Source: Acholoe squamosa
Lineage: Eukaryota > Annelida > Polychaeta > Phyllodocida > Polynoidae
Direction of reading: 5' to 3'
NCBI GenBank assembly: GCA_949317995.1
Contig: OX439043.1
Span: 55,445,339 to 55,509,338, forward strand
DNA length: 64,000 nucleotides
Shown one piece after another: positions 11,896-19,669 of this stretch. Numbering within the stretch: position 1 is the stretch's first letter; each line of letters begins with the position of its first letter. Made by a program: the position numbers and the translations under genes. Under the pieces are notes generated by a model, which made no database searches, was not told where the DNA came from, and saw nothing but the letters and a program-made list of their open reading frames with translations.

Positions 11896-12140
11896 ATTTG
11901 GTCATGTGACCCATTGCCATGGCAATATAACCTACTTAGGGGATTAGGGACCACCTCTCAGCCAATCATAGGCCAGCATTCTGTAACCAAGGTAACGTGA
12001 CCTACATAGGGGATTAGCAACCACCGCTTAGCCAATCAGAGGCCAGCATTCTGGTAACCATGGTAACATGACCTAATTAGGGGATAATGCACCTGTCACG
12101 TGACCCCTTGTTTGTAAACAAAGGGGCAGGGCTAATTATG
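11875..12140. promoter_or_regulatory. Subterminal array of CCAAT and CATGTGAC/CACGTGAC boxes
   Basis: AGCCAATCAGAGG or its near-variants occur three times (about 11879, 11960, 12031) within an imperfect tandem unit of about 75 bp (CTAnnTAGGGGATTA...GCCAGCATTCTGTAACC). TCATGTGACC/TCACGTGACC E-box-like palindromes and ATGCAAAT follow. These resemble binding sites for NF-Y, bHLH and octamer factors. Element B's termini carry the same boxes. A role as promoter, enhancer or origin is inferred. Confidence 0.6.
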
Positions 12141-12409
12141 CAAATGAGATACTCCTTAATTCTTTGTGCGTGATGATAATGATAACTTCATTAATCATCT
12201 TTTTTTTTTATCATTTTTAATCAATCATTTTTTCTTTTGTCCGAACAGACCGCAAAGTCTCACTTTGCCAGTGTCACAGTCACTGACTCTCTCCATCATA
12301 CATTGCACTAGTTCGGTTAAATCCAATACTATTTCGGCCAGATATAGGACCTTTGTCTGCATGAATTGTAGATGCTTGAAGCATCCCATTTCCTCTTTTC
12401 CCAAATTCT
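12141..12409. other. Element A, between left end and protease
   Basis: A T-rich tract (12198-12240) and a downstream spacer that includes the 3' flank of the minus-strand protease. No further gene is seen. Confidence 0.5.
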
Positions 12410-12844
12410 TCACATCATCATCATTTCTAGCCTCTCCGACTGGTCACTCAGTTTTGGGTTTTTGCTCATCCGCATGGGGTTTCTTGTTCGACATGCTTTA
12501 ATCAGGAAATGTACGCAATGAGGGCCACAGGTGTCAGCATTAGTGTCTTGGAGTTGAACACGGTTTCTTTTCCACTTGAACGGAGCAGAACACTCCAGGA
12601 AAGCTAAGAACTCTGTGCTCAGCGGAGGTAAGCCGAATGAATTAAAGTAGTACACCTCTTCTGTCCTCGACACGTAAAACGCCACCCAATGATGACCTGG
12701 GAAATGTTGAGGATCCATGTTACTCCCGAAACAAGTGTTCTTGATAGGGTGCTCGGGGATAGTGTCACAAGACAAAACACCTGGGAAATGGTGTTTTGTG
12801 TGAATGTTATCCTTCAACACTTTGTCTATTTCAAGTGTGTTCAT
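12410..12844 (-). CDS. Adenain-like cysteine protease (Polinton PRO)
   Basis: A 144-residue open frame starting MNTLEIDKVL, the usual start of Polinton maturation proteases related to adenovirus adenain (C5 family). These cleave capsid precursors. The catalytic His is in PGHHWVAF (residue 52) and the nucleophile Cys106 is in ADTCGPHC. Gln99 sits seven residues before it, as in adenain. The residue usually Asp in 'FDSYG' is Asn68 here (YFNSFG), an oddity that could weaken the triad. Length is close to normal and no break is seen until a Met-rich tail from (ATC)n. It is the most 3' gene of element A, 14 bp after the capsid remnant. Confidence 0.88.
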   Translation of the reverse strand: MNTLEIDKVLKDNIHTKHHFPGVLSCDTIPEHPIKNTCFGSNMDPQHFPGHHWVAFYVSRTEEVYYFNSFGLPPLSTEFLAFLECSAPFKWKRNRVQLQDTNADTCGPHCVHFLIKACRTRNPMRMSKNPKLSDQSERLEMMMM

Positions 12845-12858
12845 GCACTTTCTTGTCT

Positions 12859-13466
12859 TCAGTTCATGTGGTAGTCTGTGTTGGGATGTCGATCTCGGGT
12901 CAGCTCGATGACGTTGTCGTATACCAAGTAGAGCAGTACCGTTGTGGTCTCCGTCAGCGCCACGCCAAAACTGAGCTCCACCCTCAGCTGGACCGCCTTT
13001 ATAAGGTTCACTCTACACCCGTCATGCGATCTGTCCGGAGTTAAATACAGGGGGAACAGCGTGTAACCGTTCAGGAAATCATTGTAGGAAATGTCGCAGG
13101 AGCGTGAACCCTCGTACATCCCTGTTTCCGTGTGTAGTGCTAGGTACTCACTCACCGCTTCCCTTTTGGTAAGGTTGGGGACGTAGGCGTCGTTCGGCAC
13201 CTAATGGTCATTCACTATCACTTTAAGCGAGTTGACGTTGCAATGTTTCAGCACCTTGCATTCCAGATGAAGGTAACTTTCGTTCAGGTCTGTGTACTCT
13301 TGGGACTTACTGATGGTGAAGTTGATGTTACTCCCATGTACCAAAGAGTTTTTCATTTCTAGCCCGACAAAGGTTTCTTTAGGATAGTAGTTTGAGTTGG
13401 CGCTATGGCATGCAGGTCGGGCTCAGAGAGCGCGCCCTCGCTGCTGTTTTCATGTACGTAAGCTAT
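12859..13466 (-). pseudogene. Major capsid protein (double jelly-roll) remnant, internally deleted
   Basis: Three pieces match the Polinton/adintovirus hexon-like capsid protein. The N-terminal piece (AYVHENSSEGALSEPDL..., then PTQTT) occupies 13360-13466. A first-barrel strand (INFTISKSQEYTDL...) lies at about 13270-13345. The C-terminal barrel (NGYTLFPLYLTPDRS; VYDNVIEL) lies at 12859-13200. Family members run to some 450-500 residues; here there is room for about 200. The middle of the protein is therefore missing, with the first-barrel strand joined almost directly to the second barrel. In addition, the start codon position reads ATA (13464-13466), the first piece ends at a TAG with a frame change (13359-13361), and an in-frame TAG lies at 13201-13203. 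It cannot make a working capsid. Confidence 0.82.
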
Positions 13467-13538
13467 TGTGTTCCCTCTTCACGTTGGTGGAAGACTGACG
13501 CCGGTGACTTCTAGTCCTTTTATTCATAGGTCGCCTCC

Positions 13539-13925
13539 CTAGCGATCGAAAATGTCCCCCCGGCATCTCTTGCAAGAACCGCTTCCCTTTTGAGGAGCTC
13601 GCCTCCGACGTTTGGCCCCCACTTTCTTGGGTGCCGTTTTTTTCCCCGGAGAGATCACTTTACCCACCAGACTCTTTAGAGCACCTACTCCTCTGTTTTT
13701 CACGCTGTTCTTGAAAGTACCTCCCTCCATCATATCCTTGGCCACATCAAAGCGGAACAGAGTTTTCCCCACCTTCTTCAAAAGGGGTGTGGCTGAGCGT
13801 ATGAGTCCTAAGAGGGCGCCACCGAAACCGTGACCATTCTGGAAAGATCCTGCTGTACACGTTGATTCCGTTACTGAACTGAGCGTTGTAGTAATCGGGG
13901 GTCTTCTCAGATGAAGTGTCAACGT
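13539..13925 (-). pseudogene. Virion core/pX-like basic protein
   Basis: The frame contains NGHGFGGALLGLIRSATPLL, an amphipathic or hydrophobic region, then a long Lys/Arg-rich tail (AKRRRRAPQKG). This is the pattern of Polinton 'PX' / adenovirus core-like proteins that condense DNA inside the particle. A typical N-terminus (YYNAQFSNGINVYS) lies just upstream but in another frame, so a one-base frameshift falls near 13852-13865. As it stands, the frame runs on from the penton C-terminus without a stop. It lies between penton and capsid genes. Confidence 0.7.
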
Positions 13926-14724
13926 CACCTCTCCTCTCATGAATGGTACGGAACGGCCAGTTCTGTCTCTTAAGTAGATGCCGACCTTGTCCAACCATTT
14001 GGACTTCAAGGGAAAATAATCCAAATGTTGAAAACTGATAGCTTGCATTTCCCCTTTCCGCTTCTGTCTAGCATAACAGAGGGACGTGCATGTTGCCCAC
14101 TCGTCTGTCTTGAATGGCGTCAGTGTATACGTACACAGAGTACACGTCTCCGAAGGGGTCCATTATGATGAAGCCAGTGGTCGTCGTCACGAAATGGCGC
14201 ACGTTTTTCTCTCCATGTCTTGAACCAACCTCATTTTTCGCCTCTTGTTGGAAGTCATCAGTTATTGCTTGTACAGGGCAGAATTGTGTCAACGTGACGT
14301 ACTTTGACTTCTTCCCAGGTTTCAATATCTGCACCTCCAACTCTTTTTCTAACAGCTCCGGTGTCATTTCGTCGACTAAGTTCTCCTCCGTCCTAGTCAG
14401 AGAATTACTGCTTCTGATGATCTTCTGCAGGTTGATCACTCTGTCCACCTTCTTCCAGTCCACCTCGGGATTTTTCTTGAAGGTTTTTCTCTCGTTGAAA
14501 ACTCTTTTCGCCTCAGCCAGCGAGTTCTTTGTGAGCAGAGGAACGATCTTGATCAAGTCGTCGTCTCACATGTTGCTCCATTCTGTCGGGAGGATGATTT
14601 CACTGAGAACCGCTTCGTGGTCCTCTGATAGGAGGAGGGGTGAGTCGAAGTGGGTTCGAAAAGAGGTCAGAGTGTTCTGAGGGAAATAGTCCATAGAACT
14701 GTTGCTAGGCAGGGTGATGTTCAT
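13899..14724 (-). pseudogene. Penton / minor capsid protein (single jelly-roll), interrupted
   Basis: The N-terminus, ATG at 14724, reads MNITLPSNSSMDYFPQNT and then 'VLSEIILPTEW', the signature start of Polinton minor capsid (penton) proteins. The C-terminus reads YFPLKSKWLDKVGIYLRDRT and then 'TLTLHLRRP', the matching end. Together these span about 275 codons. It is broken by an in-frame TGA (14566-14568), a stop at 14068 and a frame change before 14048. The middle part (14068-14556) is less recognisable. The penton caps the five-fold vertices. The gene follows the integrase by a few bases. Confidence 0.75.
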
Positions 14725-14730
14725 AGCGTC

Positions 14731-15838
14731 CTATGAGATTTTCTTGACAGGAATCCACTCGTTGAACTTGTTGCCATAACCTAGCCAACGTACAAAAGCT
14801 AAGCGTTTGCCCTTGACGGTTTTGTAGTGCAGCACCTTGTCTAGCAGGTAAGTCTTGCCGTAACGACTCTTGGAGACCTCCTCCGGATAAAACACGCCCT
14901 TTATCTCCTCCACGGTGTTGTCTTTCAGCTCGAACCCTCTGCTACCCAAAGTTTTAGCGACGTTGAAAACTTCCTCCTTTCATTTTCCCTTTGTCGAAGG
15001 GTCCTTTAGCCCTCAAAATTCTCACTCTGTCGCCTGGAACGATGACGTTGGTGTTGGAGTGTCGAGGGTCCGTCTTTTTCCATATTTCCTCGATTTGTTT
15101 CTTAGTAGGGAGGTTGTGTCTGTAGAAAACAGTTTAGCTGTTTTCCAGGCTGACGTCAGCAGGCGATATTTTCAACATCTTGTGGTGAGTGCGATTGTTA
15201 GAAGACACCATCTCATTCTGTACGTCTAGGTAGCGATATGTACGCTGGTGTGTGAAATAGCGCCACAGCTTCTCCTTCAGACTTCGATTCAAACGCTTCA
15301 CTAGACTAGCTTTAATGTCGTAGTTTTCGCTGGTGAAAAACTTTATTTCTTTGCTCTTTAGGTGATCTTGGAAGGTCTTGTTGAGAAATTCTTTCCCCTT
15401 GTCTATTTGAACGGAGTGCGGGTGTCTCTCAGCAGTCATTTCCTCGAACGCCTCAGTGACAGCTGGGCCGCCTTTGGATTTGAGGGGAGCCGCCCACACA
15501 TACCTGGAGAAAATGGCGACGGCCATGACCATGTACCGGAACCCGTCGTTGTGAGACGCTAAAGCTTGCATGTCCATCAGATCTAACAGCCACTGTTGAT
15601 CGATTCTCCCGGTTATCGTCTTGTTCCTTGCGAATTTTCTCTGGATGGGTTTATGTTTAGTGTAGGCGTCCACAGATCCCAAGGCGTCTTGGATGAAAGC
15701 CGAGTTTCGGTTGTGGAAATGATGTTTCTGGAGTTTGGTGATGCTGGTGAAACTAGAGGGTGCTTTGACGTCGGTGTACTTAGCCACCAATCGTCTCTTT
15801 TCTTTTTCCTTCTTGGACAGTTTCTTCGGCCTCGCCAT
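14731..15838 (-). pseudogene. Retrovirus-like integrase with C-terminal chromodomain (Polinton INT)
   Basis: The main frame (15134-15838) is the RNase-H-fold core. Asp86 (LLDLMDM) and Asp146 (VQIDKGKEF) are present, but the third catalytic acid, expected 35 residues later, is Lys181 (ASLVKRLNRS). After an in-frame TAA (15134-15136) the reading continues through an SH3-like stretch (VPGDRVRILRAKGPFDKGK). A frame change near 14970-15000 then leads to a chromodomain (FVRWLGYGNKFNEWIP; 14731-14949). The order core, SH3-like, chromodomain is typical for Polinton integrases. The enzyme would insert linear element DNA with 6-bp duplications. This copy is dead by at least three lesions. Confidence 0.9.
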
Positions 15839-15868
15839 CTTGGTGGGTCGGATTTGGAGTACACTTGG

Positions 15869-16089
15869 TCACTTGGGATCTCTTGCTGGAAGTGGTTGTT
15901 TTGTAAACGTTTTCAAAGTGGGGTCATTCAACACTAGATCCAAGTCCCTGTAGATAAACTGTAGCACCTGGTGTAATGCGGCGTTGGGATGAAGACCTTG
16001 TTTTGCCTGTCTGTAGTAATAAGTCATATTGGAGGGTGGGGATACGGCAGTGGCGAAAGAGGAGGGGTTCCTGTTTTCACACTCAACAG

Positions 16090-16139
<50 letters not shown>

Positions 16140-16216
16140 TTAGCTGTGGGGACATCAGGTGGTCCTCGTAATTTCGCGAGCAAGCTCTTGTACTGTTGCT
16201 CCTCGGGGTCCGTCAT
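15869..16216 (-). CDS. Unknown element A protein with polyalanine tract
   Basis: A 115-residue frame: acidic start (MTDPEEQQYKSLLAKL), a polyalanine run of about 20 residues encoded by a GCA/GCT repeat (16081-16139), and a mixed C-terminus (YYYRQAKQGLHPNAALHQVL) that looks like a folded helical domain. I do not recognise the family. It lies between integrase and the membrane-active protein in the virion-gene row, so a capsid-associated role is possible. The trinucleotide repeat is probably variable in length. Confidence 0.55.
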
Positions 16217-16254
16217 CGAGGCAGCTGTGGTGGTGAGGTGTCGAATGAGGAGCT

Positions 16255-16587
16255 CTATATACGGAGAATGCTTTTTATAAGGGGTAAGGCCATGCCTATC
16301 AGAGCCGGAATGAGGAAACTGCCCCTTTGAACCAAGACGTTTCTCTTTCTTTTGATGGTGGTAGCTTTTTTGCTCACCGTCCTCAACATGTCAGCAGATT
16401 CTCGAAGACTTTCCAGTTGGTTCTCGGTGAGCGGTATGTTTCCCTCCAGTAAATTCTGACAGATTTCGCTCAACGTCGTGATCAAATCGTCGCTTCCAGA
16501 GCCTATTAAATGCTCACAATCCTCCGGCAAACACTTTGCCAAGTGTTTAAGGGTGCCGTAATGTCTTCTGAGTCGATGAGTAGCCAT
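16255..16587 (-). CDS. Small basic protein with hydrophobic C-terminus (Polinton late protein)
   Basis: I choose MATHRLRRHYGTLKHL at 16587 as the start, because the earlier in-frame Met adds only a Lys-rich stretch lying within the ATPase gene. The 110 residues read: basic start; two helices around 'LIGSGSDDLITTLSEICQNL' and 'IPLTENQLESL'; basic linker (TIKRKRNVL); and a glycine/leucine-rich hydrophobic end (GSFLIPALIGMALPLI). This is a widespread Polinton/adintovirus protein pattern of unproven function, perhaps membrane-active. It overlaps the 3' end of the ATPase gene by about 40 bp in a different frame and has no breaks. Confidence 0.75.
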   Translation of the reverse strand: MATHRLRRHYGTLKHLAKCLPEDCEHLIGSGSDDLITTLSEICQNLLEGNIPLTENQLESLRESADMLRTVSKKATTIKRKRNVLVQRGSFLIPALIGMALPLIKSILRI

Positions 16588-17299
16588 TACTTTCTCTTTC
16601 TCTTTTTTTGTCTGGCAGAACAAACACGATCTGATCGTCTATGGTCGTCAGGGAGGAGTGTATTCTCAGGTCGTTCGGTGTTGTCTGCTTGAAGTCCAGA
16701 AGCAGGTAAGAGTGAGGACGCTTGAGTTCATGGGTAAATATACTGGAGAGGGCCGACGCCTTGGAGGGAAACACCTGACGAGACAGAGCGCCTATTTGTC
16801 CCATGTCGCGAGGGTTCTTAAAAATGATCATGTAGTGAGCGTTCAGACTCATAGTTCGAAATTCGGGTGATTTCTGGAATAGGTTCTGAGTGATATATAT
16901 GACGCTCATGTTCCAGTGATAGGAATATTTGGTGAAGATGTCGGCTACCACTTGTTGATTGGAAGTGCTCATCAGATCGTCCAATATCAGTAGTGTGTGT
17001 GGTCGAGGGGTGGTCGATTCTTCTTCTTCTTCTCCCGCTATGTCTTCTTTGCTGGAAAGACCTCTGAATTCCACTCCGTAGTCTTTTTGCATTTTTTCAA
17101 AGAGGGGCTGCCACTCGCCGTAATGGTAAAAGATCTTTTCCACCGGCGGTGTGAACAAATTGTTAACGTCGCTCAGAAATTGATTCACCAAGCGTGATTT
17201 TCCACAACCAGACGGACCGCTGATGATGCAACTGAAGGGTCCTTGTAGTCGGGGATCAAAATCTATTTCGGTGAAGGTCGTGACTTTACCACTCAACAT
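16547..17299 (-). CDS. DNA-packaging ATPase (FtsK/HerA superfamily, Polinton ATP)
   Basis: An intact 250-residue frame. Walker A is GPSGCGKS (residues 28-35); Walker B is LLILDDL (about 103-109); 'VIYITQN' follows with the sensor-type Gln-Asn. These features and the size match the A32-like packaging ATPases of Polintons, adintoviruses and large DNA viruses, which pump genomes into capsids. The start MLSGKV lies after a spacer with palindromic hairpins. The C-terminus overlaps the next gene. A stretch of Glu at about 90-95 is encoded by a GAA run. No disablement is visible, unlike most neighbours. Confidence 0.93.
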   Translation of the reverse strand: MLSGKVTTFTEIDFDPRLQGPFSCIISGPSGCGKSRLVNQFLSDVNNLFTPPVEKIFYHYGEWQPLFEKMQKDYGVEFRGLSSKEDIAGEEEEESTTPRPHTLLILDDLMSTSNQQVVADIFTKYSYHWNMSVIYITQNLFQKSPEFRTMSLNAHYMIIFKNPRDMGQIGALSRQVFPSKASALSSIFTHELKRPHSYLLLDFKQTTPNDLRIHSSLTTIDDQIVFVLPDKKRERESNGYSSTQKTLRHP

Positions 17300-17520
17300 T
17301 TTTCAGCGGTCATTATGGGTATAGTAGGAGTAGTAGTAGTAGTAGAAGTAGTAGAAGAAGTGGTGGTGGTAACTACAGTCGTGGTGACGGTGAGGTTTTT
17401 CTCAGTCGAACGCTTGGTGACGAGTGGTTGTCTGGAAAGAGTCGTAGCGAGTTTTATTCTAACTTGTTAAAAAAAAAAAAAATAAAAAAATAAAGGGAGG
17501 TAATCTTTTTTTCCTCTTTG

Positions 17521-17580
17521 GGCAAAGCTTGTCGCTTTGCCTTTTTCTTTACCTATTTGGGCAAAGCTTGTTGCTTTGCC
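17521..17580. terminator. Two tandem GGCAAAGC hairpins followed by T/A tracts
   Basis: GGCAAAGCTTGTCGCTTTGC (17521-17540, C at 17541) and its near copy at 17560-17580 both fold into 8-bp-stem hairpins with 5-nt loops, next to homopolymer runs. They lie between the ATPase and the upstream gene. Element B has a related hairpin (GGCAAGC...GCTTGCC) followed by T9 in its terminal repeat. A transcript-end or polyadenylation hairpin is a reasonable guess. Confidence 0.5.
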
Positions 17581-17857
17581 TTCCTCTCCTCTTTAACATA
17601 ACTGTATCCAAAAAGGTATCAGGGGTAACAACACAGTGGTAACAAATACAAACTGGAATGTAATCTTTAAAGTAGTACGTCCCCTTCTTCAATTCGGTCT
17701 CATTGTAAAAGGCCGGATAACAGGTGACGACTTCGAAACGATTCCAGATCGTGTTCACGTCGGCAACCACGCGCACCCACTGAGTGGGAGCAGCGATTAC
17801 CCCCAAATAACCTTGTCGAATCTTTTCATACTGCTTATTCTCACCATATTTGAACAC
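17549..17857 (-). CDS. Unknown protein with Y-x-GVIAA domain, shared with element B
   Basis: A 102-residue frame, ending inside the hairpin region. The segment QGYLGVIAAPTQWVRVV ... IWNRFEVVTC lines up, with one gap, with the C-terminal part of the element B protein at 42648-43235 (YPGVIAAQ ... TWYRSSVDFTC). The shared core is Y-x-GVIAA, W-x-R, V, T-C. I do not recognise the family. The true N-terminus may lie further upstream, because the next frame (17936-18406) ends 78 bp before. This is one of the few protein-level links between elements A and B. Confidence 0.45.
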   Translation of the reverse strand: MFKYGENKQYEKIRQGYLGVIAAPTQWVRVVADVNTIWNRFEVVTCYPAFYNETELKKGTYYFKDYIPVCICYHCVVTPDTFLDTVMLKRRGRQSNKLCPNR

Positions 17858-17935
17858 CCTTTATTTTCATGAAATGCCCAACGAGTGGGTGCACTGAGGA
17901 TGGTTATCAAACAGTAATGGAGTAAATTCTTTTCT

Positions 17936-18406
17936 TTAAAGACAGCTTTCGGCCATACCCCTATTTTTTCTTTTTTTTACTACTTCTTCTACTGTTTCTA
18001 CTCCTTTTGCTGCTGCAACTGCTGCTGCTTCTACTGCAGCTGCTACTGCTGCTGCTGCCGAAGAAGAGCCGCTACTTCTTCTATTACTACTACTACTACT
18101 ACTACTACTTCTACTACTACTCCTTTCCCTGGTGATGCTACTTCTTCTTCTTGTGCTCTTGCTATTTCTATCACTACCATTACTTTTGGTACTACTGCTG
18201 CTGATACTGGCGCTGCTACTAAATTCCTCACCTTCGCTTTTCATTAAATTATTCATCACCTTAAAAGAGACGTGAGACTGAAATATGTGCTGATCTCTAT
18301 GTTTAGGTAAGAAAATAGATGGGGTTTCCCTAATTGTTCTTTTAAAATCTCGCTCCATCTCAAGTGGAATATTTAAAAAAAGAGTGAAAATAAAATAAAA
18401 GCTCAA
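17936..18406 (-). CDS. Ser/Arg/Ala low-complexity protein
   Basis: The frame carries a folded-looking start from an internal Met at about 18358 (MERDFKRTIRETPSIFLPKH), then a long Ser-rich and Arg/Ser-rich tract, a polyalanine tract and a basic end (VVKKRKNRG). The low-complexity parts are coded by TAC/TGC trinucleotide repeats (17990-18125), so the frame is easily shifted and its length variable. The family is not recognised. The basic SR-like middle suggests nucleic-acid binding. It may be the upstream part of the gene that ends at 17549. Confidence 0.4.
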   Translation of the reverse strand: MSFYFIFTLFLNIPLEMERDFKRTIRETPSIFLPKHRDQHIFQSHVSFKVMNNLMKSEGEEFSSSASISSSSTKSNGSDRNSKSTRRRSSITRERSSSRSSSSSSSSNRRSSGSSSAAAAVAAAVEAAAVAAAKGVETVEEVVKKRKNRGMAESCL

Positions 18407-18603
18407 AAAGAAAATAATAAAGAGAGTGATGGACTCAGTTCAAATTTCCTCCTAGATTGTAGGTGGTAAACAGGTGGCGAGGTATCTACAGCGACGGTGG
18501 TGGTGATGGTGGTGGTGGCAGCAGCAACAGCAGCAGCAGCAGCAGCAGTGGTAGAAGTGGTGGTGGTGTCAAAGGAGACAGCGAACGTGTTCTGCCTTTC
18601 CAA
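18403..18603 (-). CDS. Thr/Ala-rich leader protein, possibly a first exon or N-terminus
   Basis: Begins MERQNTFAVSFDTTTTSTTA, only about 15 bp downstream of a TATA box, and is made mostly of Thr and Ala from a GCT/ACC repeat. It ends by overlapping the next frame by 4 bp. It may be the N-terminus of the same product as 17936-18406 after a frame change. Element B's polymerase-side leader protein is similarly Ala/Thr-rich. Confidence 0.4.
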   Translation of the reverse strand: MERQNTFAVSFDTTTTSTTAAAAAAVAAATTTITTTVAVDTSPPVYHLQSRRKFELSPSLSLLFSF

Positions 18604-18617
18604 GAAAAATCAGGGCT

Positions 18618-18647
18618 CTTTATATAGTTGAGAGAATGATCTAATCC
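18618..18647 (-). promoter_or_regulatory. Element A leftward promoter: GGATTA + TATATAAAG
   Basis: On the minus strand, CTATATAAAG (18618-18627) is preceded by AACAGGATTAGATC (GGATTA at 18642-18647). The same pairing, GGATTAAA about 14-20 bp before TATATAAAG, occurs twice in element B. It would drive the leftward virion genes. Confidence 0.65.
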
Positions 18648-19434
18648 TGTTTTCACCTAGATCCTTTCACCCCACATCAAGGGGATAAAATGCTTTTGGA
18701 ATAAGGGTATCAGGTGGGATAAACAGGTGTAACAACTGTGATAATTACCTTGATGCGACTTGCATGTATAAGGGATTATGGATCTTTAAAAAAACTTACA
18801 AAAACTACGGGGGGTGGTTAACAGTAGGGGGAAAATATAATCTTGTAACAGAGAAGTCAAAGTGTTTTAATTGGATCACTCACTAGACAAGGTGTGGGGT
18901 GCGCAGCAGCAGCAGCGCGCGTGTCACCAAAAATGGTGGACACGTGCACACCTCCCCGCCTACCTACCTACCTACCTACCTACCTACCTACCTACCGTAG
19001 TACCGTGCTTATAAGGCACGCCCCCCAACTTGAGGGAATGCTATAAAGTGTATCTGCAAGCTTTATTTTTTGGACATTTCAGTAGTGATTTATAGTAACC
19101 CCTACCTATAAGGTACACTCCTAAACTTCAGGGGTCGCACCTAGCCTATAATACACGAGGTACTATGGCGCCTACCTACCTACCTGTCTATGCGTCACAG
19201 GAAAATATCCCAGGGTGCGTATCTGCCACTCTGTCTGTGACTACAAAGGCGCATGTGCGGTAAGTAGATTAAGTCTAACGAAATTAACAAGTTAATCCCC
19301 CTTCCTCCTGCTCCTCTTGTTGCCATGAGGAAGAATCTCTGTGACTATGTGAATCAGATCCTTTAAGTCTTTTATCTTTTCCCTCTGGGACTGACCACAC
19401 TTAATGATCTTAGGGATCCGTGCCTACAGCAAAC
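18648..19434. promoter_or_regulatory. Element A central non-coding region with (CCTA)n tract
   Basis: No gene. It contains a (CCTA)n tetranucleotide run (18959-18996; again at 19172-19186), a CAG run (18905-18915), and two loosely similar blocks (TATAAGGCACG / TATAAGGTACA). AAGGTAATTATCACA, seen on the minus strand near 18735-18755, resembles AAGATAATTATCACA at 48332 in element B. The (CCTA)/(CCTG)n tracts of element B sit in its rightward leaders, so this may be the relic of a rightward gene's leader. Confidence 0.5.
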
Positions 19435-19500
19435 GGCAGGTGAAAATCAAAACAGACAGATACCCTACCGAGTGAAGGTCTCTGTGAAAATGGGATTAAA
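19435..19500. promoter_or_regulatory. Shared 66-bp box (also twice in element B)
   Basis: The block running from GGCAGGTGAAAATCA to GGGATTAAA, with CTACCGAGT and the CTCTGTGA core, matches 48088-48152 and, less well, 47882-47948 in element B after reversal. By eye roughly three quarters of positions agree over its full length. It lies at the same place relative to the polymerase-arm leader in both elements. It may be an enhancer, origin or packaging signal. Confidence 0.7.
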
Positions 19501-19555
19501 TCTCTTTTAAATCTTTGATCTATTTAAAACCACAGAGAGGCTTATCTCGGAAGGG

Positions 19556-19612
19556 TACATAAGGGAGAGTGAAATTTTGTTCCCTCACACCTTCTCTGCC
19601 ACCTTCATCATG
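19556..19612 (+). promoter_or_regulatory. Relic of polymerase-arm promoter and leader, ending at an ATG 3 bp from the TIR
   Basis: TACATAA (19556-19562), AAGGGAGAGTGAAATTTTGT and CTTCTCTGCC...ATG (19610-19612) align with the element B leader on its minus strand (TTATATAA at 47816-47823 through ATG at 47765-47767). In B this leads into the acidic protein/polymerase arm. In A only six codons remain before a TAG inside the terminal repeat. The coding arm is therefore absent from the start codon on. Confidence 0.7.
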
Positions 19613-19614
19613 GA

Positions 19615-19663
19615 AATATCCTGTAGTTAGCTATAGTCCCGTTCCGATACAATATATACTACT
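19615..19663 (-). repeat. Element A right terminal repeat (49 bp)
   Basis: Reverse complement of the first 49 bp of the element (CTGTAGTTAGCTATAGTCCC ... ATACTACT). Similarity to the left end stops abruptly at 19615, whereas element B's repeats run for more than 600 bp. The junction therefore looks like a deletion endpoint. Confidence 0.92.
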
Positions 19664-19669
19664 AGTGTC
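19664..19669. repeat. 6-bp target-site duplication of element A (right)
   Basis: AGTGTC, identical to 11808-11813. Confidence 0.93.

Larger units (their letters stand above)
11814..19663 (-). mobile_element. Element A: Polinton-like capsid/integration segment (no polymerase)
   Basis: A 7.85-kb insertion with inverted termini (AGTAGTATATAGTGT... / ...ATATACTACT) and a 6-bp target duplication. All recognisable genes are on the minus strand, in the order ATPase, membrane-active protein, unknown, integrase, penton, core protein, major capsid, protease. This is a Polinton/adintovirus set without DNA polymerase B. The element is about half the 15-20 kb usual for Polintons. ATPase and protease look intact; capsid, penton, core and integrase are damaged. 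The right end retains a polymerase-arm promoter relic (19556-19612). It is either a deletion derivative or one segment of a split genome whose other half is element B. Confidence 0.93.

Noticed and set aside
14114..14680. 188-codon plus-strand frame across the penton gene
   Set aside because: Shadow of the minus-strand penton reading, which carries family signatures at both ends.
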